A stretch of DNA of 64,000 nucleotides, from NCBI RefSeq assembly GCF_019969685.1, contig NZ_JAHXYZ010000001.1:1364001-1428000 (forward strand), given 5' to 3'. Below the pieces are notes generated by a model. It did no database searches. It was not told the origin of the DNA and worked only from the letters and a program-made list of their open reading frames with translations. A program made the position numbers and the translations under genes. The DNA is from Microbacterium sp. EST19A (GTDB lineage: Bacteria > Actinomycetota > Actinomycetes > Actinomycetales > Microbacteriaceae). Shown here piece by piece: positions 53,167 through 59,534 of the stretch. Position 1 is the first letter of the stretch; each line of letters opens with the position of its first letter.

Positions 53167-54444
53167 TCACAGCCGCAGCGGATCGACGCCCTCGAGGTCG
53201 CTCTTGCGCGGAATGCCGGCGACGGAACGTGAGAAGAGCGCGACGATGATGATGATCCCGAGGAGTCCGACGGGGACCGCTATCGCCGCGACGTAGCCGC
53301 CGTACTTCAACAGCAGACCGGCCACACCGGGCGCGATGGCGGCGGCGATGGAACCGAGGAACGTCTGAATGGACAGAACCCTGCCGCGGAGTGCATCGGG
53401 GATCAGGAGGGCGAGGTACGAACCCTGCATGGCGTTCAGAGGAATGAGCGGAAGAGAGGCGACCAACGCCAAGAGCGCTATGAGCCAGACGTCTTGGGTG
53501 AAGATCGCCCCGAAGAATGCGGCGCCGACCACACAGATCGATACCCGAATGATCGTTCCGCCGGTCATGAATCGCGAGACACGCATGAGTGCGATCGCGC
53601 CGAGAAGTATCCCCACACCCTGGAAGGTCTGGATGGCGCCGATCTTCCACGGTTCGGTGGACAGCTGCTGCTGGCTCAAGACGATTGCGGTGCCGCAGCT
53701 CGCCAGCGCGAAGTTGACACCCAGCACGATAAGGATGAGCACGCGGGGCGGGGCCCATCGGCGGAGCCACCGTAAGCCGGCCGTGACATCGGCCTCATCT
53801 GACGAAGCCGTCCCGTCCGCTCCCGGACGCAGATCCGTGCGGAGAGCGATGCCTGCGCCCGCCTCTCCCAGTCGTGCGATGGCGGTCACCATGAATGGCA
53901 GTGAGGGATGGACTCCGAAGAGGAGGCCCGAGAACGGCGATGCGCCGAGTTGGATCGCGGCGTCGCGGGCCTGATTCGCCGCGGAGGCGTCCGGCAGAAG
54001 CTGCTTGCCCACGATGCGGGGAAGCACCACATCCGTGACGTTCGCGAACAGCCCGCCGAAAATGCCTCCCACCACGGCGAACACGAGGAGAGAGATCGCG
54101 TCGAGTAGGCCGCCCCAAGCAGCGAGGGCCAGGGCCCCGTAAACGATGAATGCGACCGCTCCTGATCCGATCATCAACGCGCGGCGGTCCACCCGATCGA
54201 GCAACAGGCCGCCCGGCAGAATCGACAACGCCTGCGCGAGTGCACTGACGCTGCCGATGAGACCGGCGACGGCTGGGTCTCCCGTCACGTGGAAGGCGAG
54301 GAGGGTGAAGGCGAACACCCCCACGAACAGGCCGAGCTGTGAGAATGTGTCGCCCGAGAACCACACCTTGTAGTCGCGCACTTGCCACAAGGAAGGCGGG
54401 CTGTCGGCTCCTCCGTCGTTTGTCGTGCTGCCGTCTGTCGTCAC
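53167..54444 (-). CDS. MFS exporter of the E1-peptide cassette
   Basis: 425 residues, twelve transmembrane helices, EntS/MFS_3-like: LWQVRDYKVWFSGDTFSQLG start, DRVDRRALMIG after TM2, and ALRGRVLSIQTFLGSIAAAIAPGVAGLLL. Such exporters secrete siderophores, antibiotics or peptides; MccC is the MFS exporter of microcin C operons. It is the last gene of the minus-strand cassette, 42 bp after the ThiF-like enzyme. Base composition is visibly less GC-rich than in neighbouring genes. It ends seven bases before the lacI stop region, convergent with lacI. Confidence 0.9.
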   Translation of the reverse strand: MTTDGSTTNDGGADSPPSLWQVRDYKVWFSGDTFSQLGLFVGVFAFTLLAFHVTGDPAVAGLIGSVSALAQALSILPGGLLLDRVDRRALMIGSGAVAFIVYGALALAAWGGLLDAISLLVFAVVGGIFGGLFANVTDVVLPRIVGKQLLPDASAANQARDAAIQLGASPFSGLLFGVHPSLPFMVTAIARLGEAGAGIALRTDLRPGADGTASSDEADVTAGLRWLRRWAPPRVLILIVLGVNFALASCGTAIVLSQQQLSTEPWKIGAIQTFQGVGILLGAIALMRVSRFMTGGTIIRVSICVVGAAFFGAIFTQDVWLIALLALVASLPLIPLNAMQGSYLALLIPDALRGRVLSIQTFLGSIAAAIAPGVAGLLLKYGGYVAAIAVPVGLLGIIIIVALFSRSVAGIPRKSDLEGVDPLRL

Positions 54445-54486
54445 GTGAATCCGTACCCCTCCACCGATGATGTGCGTCTCACGAAG

Positions 54487-55605
54487 TCAGAGAGGCGCGA
54501 CTTCGAAGACATACTCGAACCGGGGATCGGCTGTCCCGCATGTGGGGCAGCCTTCATGCCTGTCCCACGCCATCAGAGTTCCTAGCTCGCCGGTCAGGTA
54601 GTCGATCTCGACCTGTTTCCCGAGAGCGATCGGGGCGGCGTAGCGAGTCGTCAAACGCAGGATCTCGTCCACTCCGTATGACGCCAGACGTTGTATATGC
54701 GGGGCGATCGCGGCGGTCGTGCCCGGACGTTCCGGTGACATGAGTGCGCGGTACTGCGGTAGGAAGTCGACAGTGTTCAACTCGTCATGAATCTGCAGGC
54801 AATCCATGCAACCGGATTCTTCGGTCTTGACCGAAAACACTCTGCCTCGCGTGTGCTGGGAGAGGAGGAAGGTCGCGGGCAGTTTCAATGCGATCGCCGC
54901 AGCGTTGACGCGCCTTTGAGCTACAAAGGGTGGTTCGTCGATTGTGCAGAGGATCCCCGCAGTCCCCTCCGCGAGGTGCTGCACCTGCTCGACTCCTTCG
55001 ATTCGAAGGTCGTAGGCCGAAACCTCGGTCGAGGGGGCGAATGCCTTGGCGTACTCACGTGCCACGTCGAGCTTCTTTCGACCCAGGTCGGACGTCCGGA
55101 AAAGCGTCTGGCGATTGAGGTTGCTTGTCTCGACGACGTCGTAGTCGACGATGGTGAGCCGTCCCAGACCGAGGGCAAGAAGTTGCGGGAGGCACGCGCT
55201 CCCGCCGCCGCCGAGCCCGAGGAGCAGGACGTGCGACTCTTGCAGCACACCCTGCGCTCGGTTCCCCTTCGAATCGCTCGTCGCTGCAGCGGCCGTGAAG
55301 AAGGCCTGATTCGCGTGGAGTCGCTCGGGCAATTCATCATAAAGAGATGCGTCTTCGATGAGGCCACTCTCGTCAAGGAGCGCTAAGCCCTCTCGAATCT
55401 GCTCCGCGCGAAGCCTCGGCATCAGTTCGCCAGCTCGGGCGATCACAGACTCCAGCGATCGAGTGCCGTCGAGAAGCGGAAGTAGCACGCGCAGCTCGCC
55501 CTTAGGATCCTCGAGCTCCCTGGTGATTCCTTGTTGAGCGCCTATGCGCACCATCGAATTGTGCACCCAGTAAATGGGAAGCGACCGTCGGATCTGTGGT
55601 CTCAT
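54487..55605 (-). CDS. RRE-containing E1/ThiF-like adenylyltransferase (MccB-like)
   Basis: 372 residues; E. coli MccB has about 350. Residues 1-90 (IYWVHNSMVRIG, LLPLLDGTRSLESVI, LRAEQIREGLALLDESGLIED) resemble a PqqD-like peptide-recognition (RRE) domain. The E1 domain is catalytically complete: glycine loop GLGGGG (130-135), Asp154 and Asp156 (VDYD), Asn164-Arg165, Lys177/178 and Asp223, plus a zinc site Cys266, Cys269, Cys353, Cys356. Such enzymes adenylate a peptide C-terminus or side chain; MccB and the pantocin enzyme PaaA are known examples. No YcaO partner, so it is not a TOMM ocin-ThiF. Confidence 0.85.
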   Translation of the reverse strand: MRPQIRRSLPIYWVHNSMVRIGAQQGITRELEDPKGELRVLLPLLDGTRSLESVIARAGELMPRLRAEQIREGLALLDESGLIEDASLYDELPERLHANQAFFTAAAATSDSKGNRAQGVLQESHVLLLGLGGGGSACLPQLLALGLGRLTIVDYDVVETSNLNRQTLFRTSDLGRKKLDVAREYAKAFAPSTEVSAYDLRIEGVEQVQHLAEGTAGILCTIDEPPFVAQRRVNAAAIALKLPATFLLSQHTRGRVFSVKTEESGCMDCLQIHDELNTVDFLPQYRALMSPERPGTTAAIAPHIQRLASYGVDEILRLTTRYAAPIALGKQVEIDYLTGELGTLMAWDRHEGCPTCGTADPRFEYVFEVAPL

Positions 55606-55625
55606 GTCTCTCTTCCCGGTCGGGC

Positions 55626-55661
55626 CAGGCCACGGCAGCGACGTATGGTTGCCGTGACCTG
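55626..55661 (-). terminator. Stem-loop between predicted precursor peptide and E1-like gene
   Basis: 12-bp stem (55626-55637 with 55650-55661; one G-U pair in the transcript) and a 12-base loop, 20 bases after the peptide stop. No U-run follows. In the E. coli microcin C operon a hairpin terminator between mccA and mccB makes the peptide message more abundant; a similar job here is inference. Confidence 0.6.
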
Positions 55662-55681
55662 ACGTCGGGTTATGTCGAAAA

Positions 55682-55741
55682 TCAGATGACTCCCCAACTG
55701 ACCTTGATGTCGGTCGGTACTCGGTTCACGGTGAACGCCAT
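55682..55741 (-). CDS. Predicted 19-residue precursor peptide of the E1-like cassette
   Basis: Reads MAFTVNRVPTDIKVSWGVI. The ATG at 55741 has GAGGGGG seven to eight bases upstream, the best ribosome-binding site in the region, and an in-frame TAG stands 15 bases before the ATG, so the start is fixed. It lies 76 bp upstream of, and on the same strand as, the E1-like gene, the place of mccA in microcin C operons. The C-terminus is Ile, not the Asn of known MccA peptides. Coding status is inferred from position, start signal and neighbours. Confidence 0.6.
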   Translation of the reverse strand: MAFTVNRVPTDIKVSWGVI

Positions 55742-55815
55742 GTCTGCACCCCCTCGCTATTTCAGTATCGGTATGTATTCATACGAGGCATTAACGTACT
55801 CATATGGGAACACTC

Positions 55816-55844
55816 ACAGAGTAGAAGTACGAAGAAGCGCCAGC
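55816..55844 (-). promoter_or_regulatory. Candidate promoter of the precursor-E1-exporter operon
   Basis: Minus strand TTGCTG, a 17-base spacer and TACTCT, about 75-100 bp upstream of the precursor ATG and inside an unusually AT-rich stretch (55740-55860). A short upstream reading frame (ending MPRMNTYRY) lies between promoter and precursor. Prediction only. Confidence 0.35.
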
Positions 55845-55887
55845 AATCACTTTCCCGGCAGCATCCCGATATGCCGGCATGACGTAG

Positions 55888-55953
55888 GCGACGTCGTGAC
55901 GCTCGGCTCCCAGCTCCTCGTGCGCGCGTCAACGGCGGCGCCGCGGGACTGAC
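55888..55953 (+). repeat. Right copy of duplicated lacI 3' end (pseudogene remnant)
   Basis: Encodes DVVTLGSQLLVRASTAAPRD and stop, matching the last 20 residues of the LacI gene at 52158-53159 (which ends LIVRASTAAPRA). There is no upstream lacI sequence; similarity starts abruptly at 55888. It marks the far edge of the inserted cassette. Confidence 0.85.
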
Positions 55954-56169
55954 CGCCGCCCGGGACATCGCCGCGCGCCACCATCTGCAGGCGAGATCAA
56001 CGATTGCAGGTCGAAACGGCCCGATCTGACCTGCACGTGTGGTCTCAACCTGCAAAGCGGCCCCGGGCTCGGGTAGCGGCGGGCTACCCCCGCCGCCGCC
56101 CCGTGTCAACGGACCTGCGTGCGCGCGGCATCCGATCGATGCTGGAGCCACCAACAAGAGGAGAGCACC
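55954..56169. repeat. Non-coding stretch with TGCAGGT inverted repeats
   Basis: No gene seen. TGCAGGTC (56005-56012) and GACCTGCA (56028-56035) form a perfect 8-bp stem; a further AACCTGCA (56047-56054) repeats the unit. GC-rich palindromic sequence (GGGCTACCCCCGCCGCC) follows. It could be a small REP-like intergenic element. Confidence 0.45.
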
Positions 56170-56370
56170 ATGTCGAATCCCGAAGGACTCATCAACAGCA
56201 TGGACCCGACAGACGGCACCTTCCCCACGGATGTCGAGCAGCCCGAGACCCAGGGAGAGGAACTCCTCGAGGCCGAGCTCGGGGATGACGGTCAGGGCGA
56301 TCTCGCCCCGGAGGGCGAAGGCACCGGGCACAGCGGCGACGCTCCGAGCGACCTGAGGACAGCCGAATGA
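56170..56370 (+). CDS. Small acidic protein
   Basis: 66 residues from ATG 56170, with AAGAGGAGAG upstream. It is very acidic and lacks Cys, Trp and hydrophobic segments (EELLEAELGDDGQGD), so probably disordered. Its stop overlaps the next ATG (ATGA). No family recognised. Confidence 0.7.
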   Translation: MSNPEGLINSMDPTDGTFPTDVEQPETQGEELLEAELGDDGQGDLAPEGEGTGHSGDAPSDLRTAE

Positions 56371-56651
56371 CCGGCGCCGAAGAGCCCCGACCGGCCGACG
56401 TCGCCTCGCCTGCAGAGTCCGACGCGCAGGCGGTCATCACCGAGCACCTCAAGGCCCGCGAGGGCGAGGGCTCCGGTGAGCTGCTGTACGTCGGCGACAC
56501 TCCTGCGGGCGGGGGCGGCGCCGACTCGGGCGCGGTCGGCGCCGTGGGCGTCGACGAGTCCACGCAGGACGAGGCGAAGGACGAAGCCGAGTCATACGGG
56601 TCCGCGCACAATGACGAACCCGGCATCGGCACCCGCCACTCCGGCGACTGA
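56367..56651 (+). CDS. Small acidic protein, coupled to the preceding one
   Basis: 94 residues, rich in Asp, Glu, Gly, Ala; predicted disordered. Translationally coupled to the 66-residue gene. The pair resembles small stress-associated acidic proteins seen in Microbacteriaceae, but I cannot name the family. Ends before a strong bidirectional terminator. Confidence 0.7.
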   Translation: MTGAEEPRPADVASPAESDAQAVITEHLKAREGEGSGELLYVGDTPAGGGGADSGAVGAVGVDESTQDEAKDEAESYGSAHNDEPGIGTRHSGD

Positions 56652-56656
56652 ACTGC

Positions 56657-56713
56657 TGCGGGGGCGGAGAGGAGCCCGTCACACCCTCCGTGGCGCGGCT
56701 CTCCGCCCCCGCA
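56657..56713. terminator. Bidirectional terminator
   Basis: Perfect 15-bp arms (56657-56671 and 56699-56713) enclosing a 27-base loop between convergent genes ending at 56651 and 56733. Confidence 0.75.
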
Positions 56714-56732
56714 TGTCTGTGGCTCTCGACTG

Positions 56733-57917
56733 CTACACGGTCGACGGGTGGAGCACGACCTTGATGCAGCCGTCCTCCTTCTTCTGGAACGTGCTGTAGA
56801 GACCTGGCGCATCCTCGAGCGGCGCGTGATGCGTCGTCAGATCCATGACGCCGAGCGGGTCGGAGACGTCCTCCACCAGAGGCAGCAGGTCGTCGACCCA
56901 GTTCTTCACGTTGCACTGCCCCATGCGCATGCTGATCTGCTTGTCGAACAGGGTCTTCATCGGCATGATGTCGGCGTCACCGGCGTAGACGCCGCTGAGC
57001 GAGACGGTTCCACCGCGGCGCACGGCGTCGATCGAGGCATAGACCGCGGCGAGCCGGTCGATGCCGGCCTTGTCCATCACCTGCCGTGCAGCCGCGTCCG
57101 GCAGCAGGCCGACGGCCCGCTGCATGAAGGCGACCCCGCCGTTGCCGTGCGCTTCGAGGCCGACGGCATCCACGACCGAGTCCGCCCCGCGACCCTCGGT
57201 GAGGTCGCGCAGCTCGTCGACGATCGTGTCGGTCAGGTCGAAGGTCTCGATGCCGTGTCGTTCCGCCATCGCACGCCGCTCCGGCACCGGGTCGACCGCG
57301 AGCACGCGGTATCCGCGGTGGCGTCCGATCCGTGAGACGAACTGACCGACCGGTCCGAGACCCATCACCGCGAGCGTGCCGCCCTCGGGAACCTGCGCGT
57401 ACTCCACGCCCTGCCAGGCGGTGGGCAGGATGTCGCTGAGGAAGAGGTACCGCTCGTCGGGCAGGTCCGCTCCCACCGGGATGTGGTTGTAGTCGGCCAG
57501 CGGCACCCGCAGGTACTCCGCCTGACCACCCGGCACCTGACCGTAGAGCTTGGTGTATCCGAAGAGCGAGGCTCCGCTGCCGTACTCGCGCACCTGTGTG
57601 GTCTCGCACTGCGACTGCAGTCCTCGGCGGCACATGAAGCACTCGCCGCAGGAGATGTTGAAGGGGATGACCACGCGGTCGCCGACCGTGAGCTTCGTCA
57701 CGGCCGAACCGACCTCGACGACGACGCCCATCGGCTCGTGACCGAGGATGTCGCCCCGATCGAGGAAGGGGCCGAGAAGCTCGTACAGATGCAGGTCGGA
57801 GCCGCAGATCGCCGAAGATGTCACACGGATGATCGCGTCCTCGGGCTGCTCGATCACGGGGTCGGGGACCTCCTCGACCGTCACCGTGCGCTTCTTCTGC
57901 CAGGTCAGTGCCTTCAT
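56733..57917 (-). CDS. Zinc-dependent alcohol dehydrogenase, glutathione-independent formaldehyde dehydrogenase-like
   Basis: 394 residues from ATG 57917. Catalytic zinc ligands are in CGSDLHLY and GHEPMG; the structural-zinc cysteines are intact (CGECFMCRRGLQSQC). The cofactor loop is VMGLGPVGQFVSRIG, and the insertion with VDAVGLEAHGNGG is typical of long-chain FDH-type Zn-ADHs of this length. Physiological substrate may be formaldehyde or another alcohol. Confidence 0.88.
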   Translation of the reverse strand: MKALTWQKKRTVTVEEVPDPVIEQPEDAIIRVTSSAICGSDLHLYELLGPFLDRGDILGHEPMGVVVEVGSAVTKLTVGDRVVIPFNISCGECFMCRRGLQSQCETTQVREYGSGASLFGYTKLYGQVPGGQAEYLRVPLADYNHIPVGADLPDERYLFLSDILPTAWQGVEYAQVPEGGTLAVMGLGPVGQFVSRIGRHRGYRVLAVDPVPERRAMAERHGIETFDLTDTIVDELRDLTEGRGADSVVDAVGLEAHGNGGVAFMQRAVGLLPDAAARQVMDKAGIDRLAAVYASIDAVRRGGTVSLSGVYAGDADIMPMKTLFDKQISMRMGQCNVKNWVDDLLPLVEDVSDPLGVMDLTTHHAPLEDAPGLYSTFQKKEDGCIKVVLHPSTV

Positions 57918-58075
57918 CGTGTCCTCCGCATCGTCGTACCTTCGCCACACTGCCCGCCGACAGCGTGATCGCACAGCGGGTTGACACATCGGTTCCCAGG
58001 GTCAACATCCCGGATTGTCAACCGCCTCGCGCACCGCGTGCCAGCCGCGCACGATGATCACGGAACGGAGACAGG

Positions 58076-58513
58076 ATGGCGACCAACACTCGCACGATGG
58101 ACTGCACCCCCGACGACGTCTTCCGCGTGCTCGGGAACGGCTGGCTCTACCCCACGTGGGTGGTCGGAGCATCTCGCATGCGGGACGTAGACGACTCCTG
58201 GCCGAGCCCCGCCGCCGAGCTTCACCACTCCTTCGGCGTCTGGCCCGCCCTGCTCGACGACACGACGCAGATGAAGGAGTGGGACCCGCCGCACCGCGCC
58301 GTGATGCGCGCACGAGGCTGGCCGGTCGGCGAGGCCACGGTCACGATCCGCGCGCGGAGACTCAGCTCGGGGTGCCTGGTGCGCATCGACGAGGAGCCCG
58401 TGGAGGGCCCGGCGACCCTCGTCCCACGCTTCTTGACGGCGCCGATGCTGCGCTGGCGCAACGCGGAGACGCTGCACCGGCTCGCGTACCTGGCCGAAGC
58501 CCGCGCCGGCTGA
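58076..58513 (+). CDS. SRPBCC/polyketide cyclase-like protein
   Basis: 145 residues. The pattern TPDDVFRVLGNGWLYPTWVVGASRMRDVDDSWPSPAAELHHSFGVWPALLDDTTQM and C-terminal FLTAPMLRWRNAETLHRLAYLAE fits the START/SRPBCC helix-grip fold, which binds hydrophobic ligands. Start ATG 58076 has GGAGACAGG upstream. Divergent from the Zn-ADH; function unknown. Confidence 0.82.
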   Translation: MATNTRTMDCTPDDVFRVLGNGWLYPTWVVGASRMRDVDDSWPSPAAELHHSFGVWPALLDDTTQMKEWDPPHRAVMRARGWPVGEATVTIRARRLSSGCLVRIDEEPVEGPATLVPRFLTAPMLRWRNAETLHRLAYLAEARAG

Positions 58514-58519
58514 ACCCGG

Positions 58520-59527
58520 CTACTCTCCCGCGCTCTTCTTGAACTGCCGTTCCCAGTCGCGCAGCTCCGACCGCCCGATGAGCGAGTCGAGCGACACCTG
58601 GAAGAGGAGTCCCTTGCGGGCGTTGACCTGCTTGATGTTGTCGACGATCTGCGTCGTGACTGCCGAGAGCGCCTCGCGCACCTCTCCGACGCGCTCGTCG
58701 GGCGCATCCCAGAGGTCCGGGCGCGTGAGCAGATCGAGAAGGTAGTCGCGGTCGAGCGCCGCCACCAGGCGAGCGAGCTTGTCGGAGTACTCCGCCTCGG
58801 CCAGCACGCTCTGATCCTCGCCGGCCTTCGCGTCGAGGCGCACGAACAGCTGCTCGACGTGCGAGGCGAGCGCGTCGATGCCGACGGCCGTCTCCGCCGC
58901 GACCGGATTGCCCGGGAGCGCCGCGTAGTCCGCACGCAGCTCGCGCAGCCGATTCACGCGCAGACGGATGCCGGCCGGCACGGGGTCCGCGCTCGCCGCA
59001 GGCTTCTTCCGCCGCCGCCGCGTGATCAGGCCGATCGCGGTGCCGATGCCCGCCACGATCACCACGCCGCCGATCACCACGGGAAGCAGCAGATCCGCGC
59101 CGCCGCCCGTGCCGCCACCGGGAGACGTCGGGGTCTCCTCGACGATCTGCTGCACGGTCGCGACGAGCGCGTCCGGCGTGTTGCCGCCGGCCGCGGTCTC
59201 GCTCTCGTTGGCGATGCGCAGTGCTTCGTCGGCGTCGATCACGGTCGAGGTCGCCTGCACGTCATCGCCCACCGCGAGCACGATGGTCTTCTGGTCGGAC
59301 GATCGTGCGATCTCGGTGAGAACCTGATTGGCGTACTCGTTGTTGTCGTCGGCCTGAGCCGGCAGCACGACGATCGCGATCGATCCGTCGCCGGGGACGG
59401 CGCCGGCGAGCTCCGCCTGCAGGGAGGACGCTCCCGACACGCTCGGGTCGATGTAGATGTTTCCCGAGTCGAGCCCCGCCACGGCATCGTTGACCCACGG
59501 GTTGTCGGATGCCGCGGCGATGTACAT
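58520..59527 (-). CDS. Membrane protein partner of the VWA lipoprotein
   Basis: 335 residues from ATG 59527 (GAGG five bases upstream; GTG 59533 is an alternative). An extracytoplasmic-like N-terminal domain (DNPWVNDAVAGLDSGNIYIDPS, AIVVLPAQADDNNEYANQVLTEIAR) resembles a TPM-like fold. A membrane helix (LLLPVVIGGVVIVAGIGTAIGL) and a basic stop-transfer RRRRKK lead to a helical cytoplasmic domain. It overlaps the region just after the VWA gene stop and is surely co-expressed with it. Confidence 0.75.
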   Translation of the reverse strand: MYIAAASDNPWVNDAVAGLDSGNIYIDPSVSGASSLQAELAGAVPGDGSIAIVVLPAQADDNNEYANQVLTEIARSSDQKTIVLAVGDDVQATSTVIDADEALRIANESETAAGGNTPDALVATVQQIVEETPTSPGGGTGGGADLLLPVVIGGVVIVAGIGTAIGLITRRRRKKPAASADPVPAGIRLRVNRLRELRADYAALPGNPVAAETAVGIDALASHVEQLFVRLDAKAGEDQSVLAEAEYSDKLARLVAALDRDYLLDLLTRPDLWDAPDERVGEVREALSAVTTQIVDNIKQVNARKGLLFQVSLDSLIGRSELRDWERQFKKSAGE

Positions 59528-59534
59528 TCCCACC

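Noticed and set aside
54487..55605. TOMM (thiazole/oxazole) ocin-ThiF protein
   Set aside because: All E1 catalytic and zinc residues are intact and there is no YcaO cyclodehydratase or dehydrogenase gene nearby.
55763..55803. MSTLMPRMNTYRY / MNTYRY micro-frame as the real precursor
   Set aside because: No ribosome-binding site for any of its start codons and it ends before the well-marked 19-residue frame; it may be a leader frame at most.
55596..55952. Plus-strand frame running antisense to the precursor and E1 start
   Set aside because: Only its last 20 residues are meaningful (the lacI remnant); the rest is antisense to better-supported minus-strand elements and has no ribosome-binding site.
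53095..55953. Calling the cassette a complete mobile element
   Set aside because: No integrase, transposase or terminal inverted repeats; the flanking repeats are diverged gene ends, not target-site duplications.
56005..56054. CRISPR-like repeats
   Set aside because: Only three short palindromic units with irregular spacing and no cas genes.
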